A model generated the notes under the pieces. It was not told the DNA's origin. It worked only from the letters and a program-made list of their open reading frames with translations, and did not search any database. A program made the position numbers and the translations under genes. From NCBI RefSeq assembly GCF_014198605.1, contig NZ_JACIHU010000001.1: a stretch of DNA of 64,000 bases, one strand, 5' to 3'. Each line of letters starts with the position of its first letter. Position 1 is the first letter of the stretch. The DNA comes from Rhizobium etli_C (lineage in GTDB: Bacteria > Pseudomonadota > Alphaproteobacteria > Rhizobiales > Rhizobiaceae). This document shows positions 1-8,338 of the stretch, in pieces.

Positions 1-393
1 CGGCGCGAATATTGGGGCTATGCCAGGGATGAGCACCTCAGCAACGAGGACCTCATCGGCGAGGCCTATGCCGGCATCCGTCCGGCGCCAGGCTATCCCG
101 CTCAGCCCGACCACACCGAGAAAAAGACGCTCTTCAAGCTGCTCGATGCGGAACGCACTGCGGGCGTGAAGCTGACGGAGAGCTACGCGATGTGGCCCGG
201 TTCATCCGTCTCCGGTCTCTATATCGGCCACCCCGACTCCTATTATTTCGGCGTCGCCAAGGTGGAGCGCGATCAGGTGGAAGACTATGCCAAGCGCAAG
301 GGCATGGAGGTTTCCGAAGTCGAACGCTGGCTCGGACCGGTGCTCAACTACGTGCCGCGCAAGGCGGACGAGGAGATCGAGGACGCGGCATAA
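1..393 (+). CDS. metH: Methionine synthase, cobalamin-dependent (C-terminal end only)
   Basis: The reading frame is open from the left edge, so only the last 130 residues are present. They form the C-terminal part of the S-adenosylmethionine-binding reactivation domain of B12-dependent methionine synthase, which transfers methyl from methyltetrahydrofolate to homocysteine in the cytosol. Seen directly: the signature RPAPGYPA.PDHTEK near residues 27-41, the stretch AMWPGSSVSG, and the block RDQVEDYAKRKGM followed by EVERWLGP, all typical of MetH ends. metF, which supplies the methyl donor, lies at 34375-35277 but is not in the same operon. The gene converges on the GntR gene at 632. Confidence 0.95.
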   Translation, partial: RREYWGYARDEHLSNEDLIGEAYAGIRPAPGYPAQPDHTEKKTLFKLLDAERTAGVKLTESYAMWPGSSVSGLYIGHPDSYYFGVAKVERDQVEDYAKRKGMEVSEVERWLGPVLNYVPRKADEEIEDAA

Positions 394-507
394 TTGCCGA
401 GTCTTCGCAGTCGCTTGAGGCGCCGTATTCAGAGATCGATTGAATGAATGGCAAGCCGAGAAGTGTTCACTTCCCGGCGCAGTTTGACGACAAATCTCGT
501 TACTCGG

Positions 508-586
508 CGTCATCCTCGGCCTTGTGCCGAGGATCTGCTGCCCTATCGACCGGAGGCAGATGCTCGGGACAAGCCCGAGCATGACG
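508..586. repeat. Intergenic palindromic repeat between metH and the GntR gene
   Basis: The 238-bp gap between the convergent metH and GntR genes carries a dyad-symmetric block. It begins CGTCATCCTCGG and ends CCCGAGCATGACG, with an inner GGCCTTGTGCC-type hairpin in the left arm and GGGACAAGCCC in the right arm. Palindromes of this style are dispersed in many alphaproteobacterial genomes. Here it may also help terminate the two convergent transcripts, but there is no clean T-tract. The copy number in the genome cannot be judged from this window. Confidence 0.6.
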
Positions 587-631
587 AAGGAGAAGTTGGC
601 GGACTTTGTCAGCAGTTTCCGGCTCAAGCCG

Positions 632-1396
632 CTATGTCACCCCGATCGTCAGCTCGGCGACGAAATCATAGGCGTCGCCGCGATAGAGCGAGCGGGTGAA
701 TTCCACGGCGCGGCCGGAGCCGAGATAGGAGATACGCTCGATCGACAGGCCGGCGGCGCCGACGGGGACGCCGAGAAGCTGGGCGTCGGCTTCCTTCATG
801 TTGGTTGCGGAAATGCGCTGTACGGCGCGCACCGGGCGGACCTGGAGGCGTTCGAGTTCGGCGTAGAGCGAATTGGTGACGACGGACGGATCGGGCAGAA
901 ATTCACCGGAGACGCTGGCATTCTCGATTGCCAGCGGCTGATCATCGGCGATGCGCAGGCGGGAGAGGCGCGAAACTTTCACGTCGGTGCCGAGACCGAG
1001 AATCATCATCTCGTCGGGCGAGGGGGTGTGGACGCCCTTATGCAGCCATTCGGAGCGGGAGGTCATGCCGCGGCGCGCCATGTCCTCGGTGAAGGAGGTC
1101 AGCTGCGACAGGCGCTGCTCGACCTTTGAAACCGGTTTGGCGACGAAGGTGCCGGAGCCGTGGCGGCGCACCAACAGGCCGTCGGCGACGAGTTCGTCGA
1201 TCGCCTTGCGCACGGTGACGCGGCTGACGGCGGCGAATTCGGCGATGTCGCGTTCCGGCGGCAGCGCATCGCCGTGACCGAGCGTGCCGGTGCGCACGGC
1301 CTCTTCGAGCGTGCGGCGCAGCTTGACATAGAGCGGGCCGGTGCCGGCGGCCTGCAGGCGCTGCAGGGACAGGAGGGTAGCGAGGTCGTCGGTCAT
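632..1396 (-). CDS. GntR-family transcriptional regulator (HutC/UTRA type)
   Basis: A 254-residue cytosolic repressor-type protein. The N-terminal winged helix (about residues 17-85: GPLYVKLRRTLEEAV, LPPERDIAEFAAVSRVTVRKAIDELVADGLLVRRHGSGTFV) is a classic GntR DNA-binding domain. The remainder is a UTRA effector domain ending in VEFTRSLYRGDAYDFVAEL, characteristic of the HutC subfamily that often senses phosphorylated sugars. The start at 1396 is favoured because it follows AGGGAGG and its ATG overlaps the stop of the upstream kinase gene (ATGA). It likely controls the divergent kinase and ABC importer units; candidate operators are at 2320-2333 and 2446-2459. The effector is unknown. Confidence 0.9.
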   Translation of the reverse strand: MTDDLATLLSLQRLQAAGTGPLYVKLRRTLEEAVRTGTLGHGDALPPERDIAEFAAVSRVTVRKAIDELVADGLLVRRHGSGTFVAKPVSKVEQRLSQLTSFTEDMARRGMTSRSEWLHKGVHTPSPDEMMILGLGTDVKVSRLSRLRIADDQPLAIENASVSGEFLPDPSVVTNSLYAELERLQVRPVRAVQRISATNMKEADAQLLGVPVGAAGLSIERISYLGSGRAVEFTRSLYRGDAYDFVAELTIGVT

Positions 1397-2277
1397 GCCG
1401 CACCTCCCTGCCGGTCGTTCAAAAGCTTGACGGCAAGTTCCACCGCACCCTGCAGGGCATCGCCCCTGGGGCTGGCAAGCCGCGATCTGTAACGTTCGGA
1501 AAGCCACGGCTCATAGGCTCCGGCAAGGCCGCCGAGCAGGCAGATCGACGGGCATTCGGGCCAGAGCAGCGCGTCAAGGCTTTCGCCGATCGCCGTTGCC
1601 GCATCCGTGACGATGCCGACCGCGACGGCATCGCCCTTGGCCGCATGGTCGAAGACAACAGGTGCATAGCGAGCAAAATCCGTCGGTCTTGCCGAATGCG
1701 CGAATTCGACCATGCGTTCCGGATCGTTGCCGTATTCGCTCATCAGCGCTTCGGTGATCGCAGAAGCCGGGCGCACGCCGTCATGGGCGAGCAGTGATCG
1801 TTCCATGAGATCGCGGCCGAGGCGGGCGCCGCTCGCCTGGTCGCCGACGACGAAGCCCCAACCGCCGATGCCGTTCAGCCGCCCCTTCCTACGGGCATTA
1901 TAGACCGAGCCGGTGCCGAAGGCGCCGACGATGCCGTCGGAGTTGCCGAGCGCGCCCTGCAGGGCGATCAGCGCATCGGTGACGACGCGGCCTTCGGCAA
2001 AGGGCAGGGCCTTTTCGATTCGCTCGCCGTAATCCGTGACATTGGCGCCGGCGACGCCAACGACTGAGGCAACCGACGAGATCGTTTCATCGGCAAGCCC
2101 GGCGTTGCGCAACGCCTGCCGGGCGGATTCGACGATGTTGAGAAGAGAGTTTTCCAGGTCGGACAGGATATTGGCCGGGCCTGCTTTGCCGCGGCCGATG
2201 ATGTTGCCGTTTCTGTCTGCGACCGCGGCCCGGCAGCTGGTTCCGCCGCCGTCTATGCCGATTGCAAGCTCCGTCAT
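1393..2277 (-). CDS. BadF/BadG/BcrA-type sugar kinase, N-acetylglucosamine/glucosamine kinase-like
   Basis: A 294-residue cytosolic kinase of the ASKHA fold. The phosphate-1 motif DGGGTSCRA is at residues 9-17, followed by VGVAGAN, the phosphate-2 region FGTGSVYN and GGWGFVVGDQASGA, and LLGGLAG near the C-terminus. This is the pattern of N-acetylglucosamine or glucosamine kinases of the BadF family. It would phosphorylate a sugar brought in by the divergent ABC importer (2806-8152). The start at 2277 is chosen for the GGAGGC ribosome site; a longer frame upstream lacks one. Its stop overlaps the start of the GntR gene, so the two are an operon. Amino-sugar specificity is inferred from the family, and no nagA or nagB lies nearby. 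Confidence 0.85.
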   Translation of the reverse strand: MTELAIGIDGGGTSCRAAVADRNGNIIGRGKAGPANILSDLENSLLNIVESARQALRNAGLADETISSVASVVGVAGANVTDYGERIEKALPFAEGRVVTDALIALQGALGNSDGIVGAFGTGSVYNARRKGRLNGIGGWGFVVGDQASGARLGRDLMERSLLAHDGVRPASAITEALMSEYGNDPERMVEFAHSARPTDFARYAPVVFDHAAKGDAVAVGIVTDAATAIGESLDALLWPECPSICLLGGLAGAYEPWLSERYRSRLASPRGDALQGAVELAVKLLNDRQGGAA

Positions 2278-2319
2278 CGCGCCTCCGAATGTGCCGTTCC
2301 CCGCGTTTTCAATACAATA

Positions 2320-2333
2320 CCAAAAAAATACCA
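2320..2333 (+). promoter_or_regulatory. Candidate GntR operator, copy 1
   Basis: The sequence CCAAAAAAATACCA lies 43 bp before the kinase start. Together with the preceding bases it gives two direct ATACCA half-sites at 2317-2322 and 2328-2333, 11 bp apart, about one helical turn. An exact inverted copy lies at 2446-2459. TGGTAT/ATACCA half-sites resemble those used by NagR/DasR-type UTRA regulators, so binding by the GntR protein encoded at 632-1396 is likely but inferred. Confidence 0.5.
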
Positions 2334-2445
2334 TTTACCAAGTGGGAAAGATCGAGAAAATTCGTGTTTTTATCCTATTGATTTTGTTGATTAAAATTTT
2401 TTAATGAATTTTTGGAGGACGAAAAGTTAAAATCGACTGGACAAT

Positions 2446-2459
2446 TGGTATTTTTTTGG
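2446..2459 (-). promoter_or_regulatory. Candidate GntR operator, copy 2 (inverted)
   Basis: TGGTATTTTTTTGG on the plus strand is the exact reverse complement of the 14-mer at 2320-2333. It sits at the right end of the AT-rich block, about 350 bp before the solute-binding-protein gene. Its opposite orientation fits a site serving the importer promoter, while copy 1 serves the kinase promoter. The spacing between the copies (126 bp start to start) would also allow looping. Confidence 0.5.
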
Positions 2460-2805
2460 CCTTAATTCGGTAAAAGGGAACAGCACATCGAGGCCAACGA
2501 AAACCGGCAGCAAAGCCAAGTCGGAACCGCTTCGAAGATGATCGAGAACGACCCGCCGCCTGTCAGGCCGGTGGCGAAGTTCAGCATCCATCGGCTTTTC
2601 CCGATCGATTTTGCCGCGCCCGATGCAGGTGATGGGGCAGCGCGCAGTCCGGCCGCATGCGATCCGCATTTGCGTCCGTCGAGCTTTCGGGGCCGGCAGG
2701 TGCTGGCGGTCCTCCAAGGGGCGTTGGGTGTTCCCTCAGGCACGCCAACTGCTTGTTTCAGATCGAAAATGGCGCCTTGTGGCGCTCAAAACACAGGAGA
2801 GGGAA

Positions 2806-4062
2806 ATGAAAAACACTGCTCTGAAAAGCTTGCTGCTTGCCACCAGCCTGCTGACGTCGGCCGGTCTCGTCCATGCCGCCGACGTCACGCTGACGCTCGA
2901 AAGCTGGCGTAACGACGACCTGCAGATCTGGCAGGAGAAGATCATTCCGGCCTTCGAAGCGAAGAACCCGGGCATCAAGGTCGTCTTCTCGCCGACCGCG
3001 CCGACCGAATACAACGCCTCGCTGAATGCCAAGCTCGATGCCGGTTCCGCAGGCGACATCATAACCTGCCGTCCGTTCACCTCGCTCGAGCTCTTCAACA
3101 AGAAGCAGCTTGTCGATATCACCAGTCTGCCTGGTATGGAGAACTTCTCTCCAGTCGCCAAGGCCGCCTGGACTACGGACGACGGCAAGTCGACCTTCTG
3201 CGTGCCGATGGCTTCTGTCATCCACGGCTTCATCTACAACAAGGATGCCTTCGACAAGCTCGGCATCTCCGTGCCGAAGACGCAGGACGAATTCTACGCA
3301 GCGCTCGACAAGATCAAGGCCGACGGCACCTACATTCCGCTCGCCATGGGTACGAAGGACCTCTGGGAAGCCGCGACCATGGGCTATCAGAACATCGGCC
3401 CGAACTACTGGAAGGGCGAAGACGGCCGCAAGGCGCTAATCGAAGGCAAGCAGAAGCTGACCGATCCGGAATGGGTCAAGCCTTATGAAGAGCTTGCCAA
3501 GTGGAAGCCCTATCTCGGCGACGGCTTCGAAGCGCAGACCTATTCGGACAGCCAGAATCTCTTCACGCTCGGCCGCGCCGCGATCTATCCGGCCGGTTCC
3601 TGGGAAATCTCGCTGTTCAACAGCCAGGCGCAGTTCAAGATGGGCGCCTTCCCGCCGCCGGTTCCGAAGGCCGGTGACCAGGGTTACATCTCCGATCATC
3701 CCGACATCGGTGTTGGCTTGAACGCGAAGAGCACGCATGCCGAGGAAGCCAAGAAATTCCTCAGCTGGGTCGCTTCGCCCGAATTCGCCGATATCTATGC
3801 CAACGCACTGCCGGGCTTCTTCAGCCTGAACTCCACCCCGGTCAAGATGTCCGATCCGCTCGCTCAGGAATTCGTCTCCTGGCGCGGCCCGTACAAGTCG
3901 ACCATGCGCTCGACCTATCAGATCCTGTCGCGTGGCACGCCGAACCTTGAAAACGAGACCTGGGTCGAATCGGCCAACGTGATTAACGGCACCGATACCC
4001 CGCAGGTTGCTGCCGAAAAGCTCCAGAAGGGCCTCGACAGCTGGTACAAGCCGGCCAAGTGA
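2806..4062 (+). CDS. ABC transporter sugar-binding protein (family 1, MalE-like)
   Basis: A 418-residue periplasmic binding protein. The N-terminal signal peptide (MKNTALKSLLLATSLLTSAG) is followed by a VHA-AD cleavage site. The mature part starts VTLTLESWRNDDLQIWQ, and the typical ...IPAFEAKNPGIKV segment and the late VASPEFADIYANALPGFFSL segment identify the family 1 carbohydrate binders. The ATG at 2806 is preceded by AGGAGAGGG; a longer frame upstream would bury the signal peptide. It is the first gene of the importer operon with permeases (4283, 5240), a dehydrogenase (6076) and an ATPase (7148). The substrate is probably a sugar or amino-sugar derivative. Confidence 0.93.
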   Translation: MKNTALKSLLLATSLLTSAGLVHAADVTLTLESWRNDDLQIWQEKIIPAFEAKNPGIKVVFSPTAPTEYNASLNAKLDAGSAGDIITCRPFTSLELFNKKQLVDITSLPGMENFSPVAKAAWTTDDGKSTFCVPMASVIHGFIYNKDAFDKLGISVPKTQDEFYAALDKIKADGTYIPLAMGTKDLWEAATMGYQNIGPNYWKGEDGRKALIEGKQKLTDPEWVKPYEELAKWKPYLGDGFEAQTYSDSQNLFTLGRAAIYPAGSWEISLFNSQAQFKMGAFPPPVPKAGDQGYISDHPDIGVGLNAKSTHAEEAKKFLSWVASPEFADIYANALPGFFSLNSTPVKMSDPLAQEFVSWRGPYKSTMRSTYQILSRGTPNLENETWVESANVINGTDTPQVAAEKLQKGLDSWYKPAK

Positions 4063-4085
4063 TGTGATCAGGGGCGGCGTTCTGC

Positions 4086-4224
4086 AGCCCCTCATCCGGC
4101 CTGCCGGCCACCTTCTCCCCGCTTGCGGGGAGAAGGAGACTCGCAGCGACCTCTCAGCCCGAAATAGCATCCCCAGCAGGGCGTTGCCTCTCTTCCCAGT
4201 CGGCAGAGAGTTCGGGTGAGGCGC
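4086..4224. repeat. RIME-like intergenic palindromic element
   Basis: Between the binding-protein and permease genes lies a block starting GCCCCTCATCCGGCC with the hairpin CCTTCTCCCCGC-TTGC-GGGGAGAAGG and ending near CTCTCTTCCC...GGGTGAGGCG. This double-palindrome layout is typical of Rhizobium-specific intergenic mosaic elements (RIME). A related element lies at 18570-18712 in another operon. Placed after the binding-protein gene, its hairpin could stabilise or attenuate the message so that binding protein is made in excess of permease. Confidence 0.7.
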
Positions 4225-4282
4225 AAGATTTTCCATCTGCGTCCGCACGATTGCGGCCAGTCGACAAGAACAGGCAAAAGCC

Positions 4283-5230
4283 ATGAGCGAAACCGACAAC
4301 GCGATCGATGTCGTCCCGATCAAGCGCCCGGTGCGCTGGCATATTTTCGTCTTCATGCTGCCGGCGGTGATCGTTTATTCCGCCGTCATGGTACTGCCGC
4401 TCATCGAAACGCTCAGGCTTTCGCTCTACAATACTGTCGACGGTCAGCCGGCCTTCGTCGGGCTTGCGAATTTCAAGGTGCTGTTCGGCGATCCGCGCTG
4501 GGCGCGTGATTTCTGGAATGCGCTCGTCAACAACCTGATCTTCTTCGCCATCCATATGTGCGTGCAGAACCCGATCGGCATTGCGCTTGCTGCCCTGCTT
4601 TCGGTGCCGAAGCTGCGCGGGGTGGCCTTTTACCGCACGGCGATATTCCTGCCGACGCTGCTCTCCTTCGTCATCGTCGGCTTCATCTGGAAGCTGATCC
4701 TGTCGCCGATCTGGGGCGTGGCGCCCTGGATGCTCGATCTCATCGGGTTGAAATTCCTGTTCGCGCCCTGGCTCGGCAAGCCCGGCTCGGCGCTGATCGC
4801 CGTGTCGCTGATCTCGAACTGGCAGTATATCGGCATTCCAATGATGCTGATCTATGCCGCGCTGCTGAGCATCCCCGAAGAGGTGATCGAGGCGGCCGAA
4901 TGCGACGGCATCACCGGCTGGGCGCAGTTCTGGAAGATCAAACTGCCGCTCATCCTGCCGGCGATCGGCATCATCTCGATCCTCACCTTCGTCGGCAATT
5001 TCAATGCCTTCGACCTGATCTACACCGTGCAGGGGGCGCTGGCCGGGCCCGACATGTCGACCGATATTCTCGGCACGCTGCTCTACCGCACCTTCTTCGG
5101 TTTCCAGCTGCAGCTTGGCGACCGCTCGATGGGCGCGACGATCGCTACCGTGATGTTCCTCATCATCCTCGCCGGCGTCTCGCTTTATCTCTTCGTCATC
5201 CAGCGGCGCATGCGTCGCTACCAGTTCTGA
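4283..5230 (+). CDS. ABC sugar transporter permease (MalF-like)
   Basis: A 315-residue inner-membrane protein with about six hydrophobic segments, beginning with FVFMLPAVIVYSAVMVLPLIETL near residues 22-44. The EAA loop that contacts the ATPase is visible as EEVIEAAECDGITGWAQFWKIKLPLILP (around residues 200-226). It pairs with the second permease 9 bp downstream to form the channel of the carbohydrate importer. No strong SD is seen before the ATG at 4283; the conserved start and the downstream spacing support it. Confidence 0.93.
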   Translation: MSETDNAIDVVPIKRPVRWHIFVFMLPAVIVYSAVMVLPLIETLRLSLYNTVDGQPAFVGLANFKVLFGDPRWARDFWNALVNNLIFFAIHMCVQNPIGIALAALLSVPKLRGVAFYRTAIFLPTLLSFVIVGFIWKLILSPIWGVAPWMLDLIGLKFLFAPWLGKPGSALIAVSLISNWQYIGIPMMLIYAALLSIPEEVIEAAECDGITGWAQFWKIKLPLILPAIGIISILTFVGNFNAFDLIYTVQGALAGPDMSTDILGTLLYRTFFGFQLQLGDRSMGATIATVMFLIILAGVSLYLFVIQRRMRRYQF

Positions 5231-5239
5231 GGAGCGCGC

Positions 5240-6079
5240 ATGTCCAAGGCACGCACATCTCCCATCCGCACCGGCCTCGTGCATCTGGCGCTCAGCACCT
5301 ATACGCTGGTCGCTCTATTCCCGGTGTTCCTGACCATCGTCAACTCGTTCAAGGATCGCGCCTCGATCTTCCGCGAGCCGCTGATGATCCCGACGCCGTC
5401 GACCTTCAGCCTCGTCGGCTATCAGACGGTGCTGGGGCAGGGCGATTTCGCCACCTATTTCCAGAACAGCTTCGTCGTGACCATCGTCTCGATCCTGCTG
5501 GTGCTGCTGTTCGGCGCCATGGCGGCCTTCGCGCTGTCGGAATACCGTTTCCGCGGCAATGCACTGCTCGGGCTCTACATGGCGATCGGCATCATGATCC
5601 CGATCCGTCTCGGGACGGTGGCGATCCTGCAGGGCATGGTGGCGGCCGGCCTCGTCAATACGCTGACGGCGCTGATCCTCGTCTATACCGCGCAGGGCAT
5701 TCCGCTGGCGATCTTCATCCTGTCGGAATTCATGCGCACGGTTTCCGATGATCTCAAGAATGCCGGGCGCATCGACGGGCTTTCCGAATACGCGATCTTC
5801 TTCCGTCTGGTGCTGCCGCTGGTGCGGCCGGCAATGGCAACGGTCGCGGTCTTCACGATGATCCCGATCTGGAACGATCTCTGGTTCCCGCTGATCCTGG
5901 CGCCCTCCGAGGCCACGAAGACGGTCACGCTCGGCTCGCAGATCTTCATCGGCCAGTTTGTCACCAACTGGAATGCGGTGCTGGCGGCACTGTCGCTGGC
6001 GATCCTGCCGATCCTCGTCCTCTACGTCATCTTCTCGCGGCAGCTGATCCGCGGCATCACCTCGGGAGCCGTCAAGTGA
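5240..6079 (+). CDS. ABC sugar transporter permease (MalG-like)
   Basis: A 279-residue inner-membrane protein with six likely membrane segments and the EAA motif KNAGRIDGLSEYAIFFRLVLPLVRP (about residues 173-197). It ends in IRGITSGAVK, the usual end of MalG/UgpE-type permeases. The ATG at 5240 is preceded by GAGGAGCGC, only 9 bp after the partner permease. Its 3' end overlaps the start of the dehydrogenase gene by 4 bp, showing translational coupling. Confidence 0.93.
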   Translation: MSKARTSPIRTGLVHLALSTYTLVALFPVFLTIVNSFKDRASIFREPLMIPTPSTFSLVGYQTVLGQGDFATYFQNSFVVTIVSILLVLLFGAMAAFALSEYRFRGNALLGLYMAIGIMIPIRLGTVAILQGMVAAGLVNTLTALILVYTAQGIPLAIFILSEFMRTVSDDLKNAGRIDGLSEYAIFFRLVLPLVRPAMATVAVFTMIPIWNDLWFPLILAPSEATKTVTLGSQIFIGQFVTNWNAVLAALSLAILPILVLYVIFSRQLIRGITSGAVK

Positions 6080-7137
6080 GCCAGGAAAAACCGATCCGCG
6101 TTCTCGTTGCCGGTCTCGGCAATATGGGCCGCAGCCATGCGCTCGCCTATCACAACAATCCCGGCTTCGAGATCGTCGGTCTCGTCAACCGCTCGACGCC
6201 GAAGCTGGAGCCCGAGCTGCAGGCCTATGCGGTTCATCCCGATTTCATCACGGCGCTCGCCGAGCTGAAGCCGGACCTCTGCTCGATCAACACCTATTCC
6301 GACAGCCATGCCGATTATGCCGTCGCCGCCTTCGAGGCCGGCTGCGACGTCTTCGTCGAAAAGCCGCTGGCGACCACCGTCGCCGACGCCGAGCGGGTGG
6401 TCGCGGCGGCGAAGAAGGCGGGGCGCAAGCTGGTGATCGGCTATATCCTTCGGCATCACCCGTCCTGGACGAAGCTGATCGAGGAAGCACGCAAGCTCGG
6501 CCCGCCTTACGTTTTCCGCATGAACCTCAACCAGCAGTCCAGCGGCCCGACCTGGGCGACGCACAAGTCGCTGATGCAAACCACCTCGCCGATCGTCGAT
6601 TGCGGCGTGCATTATGTCGATGTCATGTGTCAGATCACCGATGCCAGGGCGGTCGAGGTGCGCGGCATGGGACTGCGGCTCTCCGACGAGATCGCCGCCG
6701 ACATGTATAACTACGGCCAGCTGCAGGTGCTCTTCGAGGACGGTTCGGTCGGCTGGTACGAGGCCGGCTGGGGACCGATGATCTCGGAGACCGCCTTCTT
6801 CGTGAAGGATGTGATGTCGCCGAAGGGCGCGGTGTCCATCGTCATGGATCCGAACGCCAAGTCCGACGATATCGACACGCACACCAAGACATCGGTGATC
6901 CGTCTGCACACGGCCGAAACCGGGCCGGACGGCAAGTTCATCCGGCCCGACCAGGACATGAGGATGACGGGCGAGCCCGGTCATCAGGCGCTATGCGACC
7001 TGGAACAGGCCTTCATGCTGAGGGCGATCCGCGAGGATCTCGACCTCGATCGTCATATGGCGGATGCCGTGGCGTCGCTGCGCATCTGCCTTGCCGCCGA
7101 CGAGAGCGTGCGCACCGGCCAGCCGGTCAGATTATAA
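6076..7137 (+). CDS. Gfo/Idh/MocA-family oxidoreductase
   Basis: A 353-residue cytosolic NAD(P)-dependent dehydrogenase. The Rossmann fold opens with VLVAGLGNMGRSHALAY (residues 9-25), and the diagnostic EKPLA motif follows in CDVFVEKPLATTVADAERV near residues 89-107. The C-terminal part is the Gfo/Idh/MocA beta-sheet domain with DCGVHYVDVMCQITDARAVEV. The gene starts at GTGA overlapping the permease stop. In sugar importer operons such enzymes usually oxidise or epimerise the imported sugar. The exact substrate cannot be told from sequence. Confidence 0.9.
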   Translation: MSQEKPIRVLVAGLGNMGRSHALAYHNNPGFEIVGLVNRSTPKLEPELQAYAVHPDFITALAELKPDLCSINTYSDSHADYAVAAFEAGCDVFVEKPLATTVADAERVVAAAKKAGRKLVIGYILRHHPSWTKLIEEARKLGPPYVFRMNLNQQSSGPTWATHKSLMQTTSPIVDCGVHYVDVMCQITDARAVEVRGMGLRLSDEIAADMYNYGQLQVLFEDGSVGWYEAGWGPMISETAFFVKDVMSPKGAVSIVMDPNAKSDDIDTHTKTSVIRLHTAETGPDGKFIRPDQDMRMTGEPGHQALCDLEQAFMLRAIREDLDLDRHMADAVASLRICLAADESVRTGQPVRL

Positions 7138-7147
7138 GGAAAAATCA

Positions 7148-8152
7148 GTGGGATCACTTCAACTCAAGTCCATCCGCAAGACCTATGGCACGCATGAGGT
7201 GCTGAAGGGCATCGACCTCGAAGTCGAGGACGGCGAATTCGTTATCTTCGTCGGGCCGTCGGGCTGCGGAAAGTCGACGCTCTTGCGCAGCATCGCCGGC
7301 CTCGAGGACGTCACCTCGGGCGCCGTCGTCATCAATGGCCGCGACGAGACGCTGACGCCGCCGGCCAAGCGCGGCATCGCCATGGTGTTTCAGTCCTATG
7401 CGCTCTATCCGCATCTGACGGTCAAGGACAATATGGGGCTTGGTCTCAAGCAGGCCGGCACGCCCAAGGGCGAGATCGACAGCCGTGTCGGCAAGGCCTC
7501 CGGCATGTTGTCGCTGGCACCCTATCTGGCACGGCGGCCGGCTGAACTTTCAGGCGGTCAGCGCCAGCGCGTCGCGATCGGCCGCGCCATCGTGCGCGAA
7601 CCGGAACTCTTCCTGTTCGACGAGCCGCTGTCGAACCTCGATGCGGCGCTGCGTGTGCAGACCCGCCTCGAAATCGCCCGGCTGCACCGCAGCCTGAAAG
7701 CAACGATGATCTATGTGACCCACGACCAGGTCGAGGCGATGACGCTTGCCGACAAGATCGTCGTGCTGAATGCCGGCGCGATCGAACAGATCGGCTCGCC
7801 GATGGAACTTTACAATCGCCCGGCCAATGTCTTCGTCGCCGGCTTCATCGGCTCACCGCAGATGAATTTCATCGCGGCCGAAAAGGTCGGCGATCACGGC
7901 GCCAAGACGATCGGCGTGCGTCCCGAACACATGACGCTGTCGCGCGAGCAGGGGAGCTGGGCGGCGAAGGTCGTGCATGTCGAGCATCTCGGCGCCGATA
8001 CCATTATCTATCTGGAATCCGACCAGTGCGGCCTGCTCACGGCTCGTCTCTTCGGCGAACACCAGTATGAACCTGACGAGATCGTTTACGCGACGCCGGA
8101 TCAGGCGCGCGTGCATCGCTTCGATGCGGACGATCGAGCAATCCGAATTTAA
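7148..8152 (+). CDS. ABC sugar transporter ATP-binding protein (MalK/UgpC-like)
   Basis: A 334-residue cytosolic ATPase. Walker A is GPSGCGKST, the Q-loop region is MVFQSYALYPHLTV, the signature is LSGGQRQRVAIGRA, Walker B is LFLFDEPLSNLDAALR and the H-loop is VTHDQ. A C-terminal TOBE-type regulatory domain begins near residue 235 (VAGFIGSPQMNFI). The chosen GTG start at 7148 follows AAGGA, which overlaps the stop of the dehydrogenase gene. It energises the permease pair encoded at 4283 and 5240. It is the last gene of the operon. Confidence 0.92.
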   Translation: MGSLQLKSIRKTYGTHEVLKGIDLEVEDGEFVIFVGPSGCGKSTLLRSIAGLEDVTSGAVVINGRDETLTPPAKRGIAMVFQSYALYPHLTVKDNMGLGLKQAGTPKGEIDSRVGKASGMLSLAPYLARRPAELSGGQRQRVAIGRAIVREPELFLFDEPLSNLDAALRVQTRLEIARLHRSLKATMIYVTHDQVEAMTLADKIVVLNAGAIEQIGSPMELYNRPANVFVAGFIGSPQMNFIAAEKVGDHGAKTIGVRPEHMTLSREQGSWAAKVVHVEHLGADTIIYLESDQCGLLTARLFGEHQYEPDEIVYATPDQARVHRFDADDRAIRI

Positions 8153-8258
8153 TTCCGAAACCGGATCGAATTTCGGAAAGCATGGGGGCAGTTTCAAGAG
8201 ACGGATCGCTGATAACCGGTAATCCTCCCTTCAGCTCCGAGGAGCACTGACACCTTCC

Positions 8259-8314
8259 TTGACTCCGTTATCGTAGATCGTATACGTTATTCTTCATAGG
8301 AATATCGTATAAGG
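8259..8314 (+). promoter_or_regulatory. Promoter with palindromic operator before the proline-racemase gene
   Basis: TTGACT at 8259-8264 and TATACG at 8281-8286 form a sigma70-like promoter with a 16-bp spacer. The -10 lies in ATCGTATACG (8277-8286), built on the palindrome GTATAC, and a second ATATCGTATAAG-like site follows at 8302-8313. GTATAC-centred sites are typical operators of FadR/VanR-subfamily GntR regulators. No such regulator is encoded next to the gene. Promoter seen directly; regulator assignment inferred. Confidence 0.5.
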
Positions 8315-8338
8315 CCTCATTCGCGGGAGGAACATACA

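Larger units (their letters stand above)
2278..2805. other. Divergent regulatory region between kinase and ABC importer
   Basis: A 528-bp gap. The left 180 bp is strikingly AT-rich and holds two inverted copies of a 14-bp sequence, listed separately. From about 2465 to 2790 the base composition returns to that of coding DNA, but no frame with a credible start, ribosome site or recognisable protein was found on either strand. It may be an unusually long leader for the importer mRNA or the remnant of a lost gene. The SD sequence AGGAGAGGG immediately precedes the importer start at 2806. Confidence 0.6.

Noticed and set aside
2427..2743. Minus-strand frames in the kinase-importer gap
   Set aside because: They have no ribosome site, no recognisable domain, and one reads through the inverted operator copy.
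4154..5284. 376-codon minus-strand frame opposite the first permease gene
   Set aside because: Highly charged translation without domains; the opposite strand encodes an unmistakable ABC permease.
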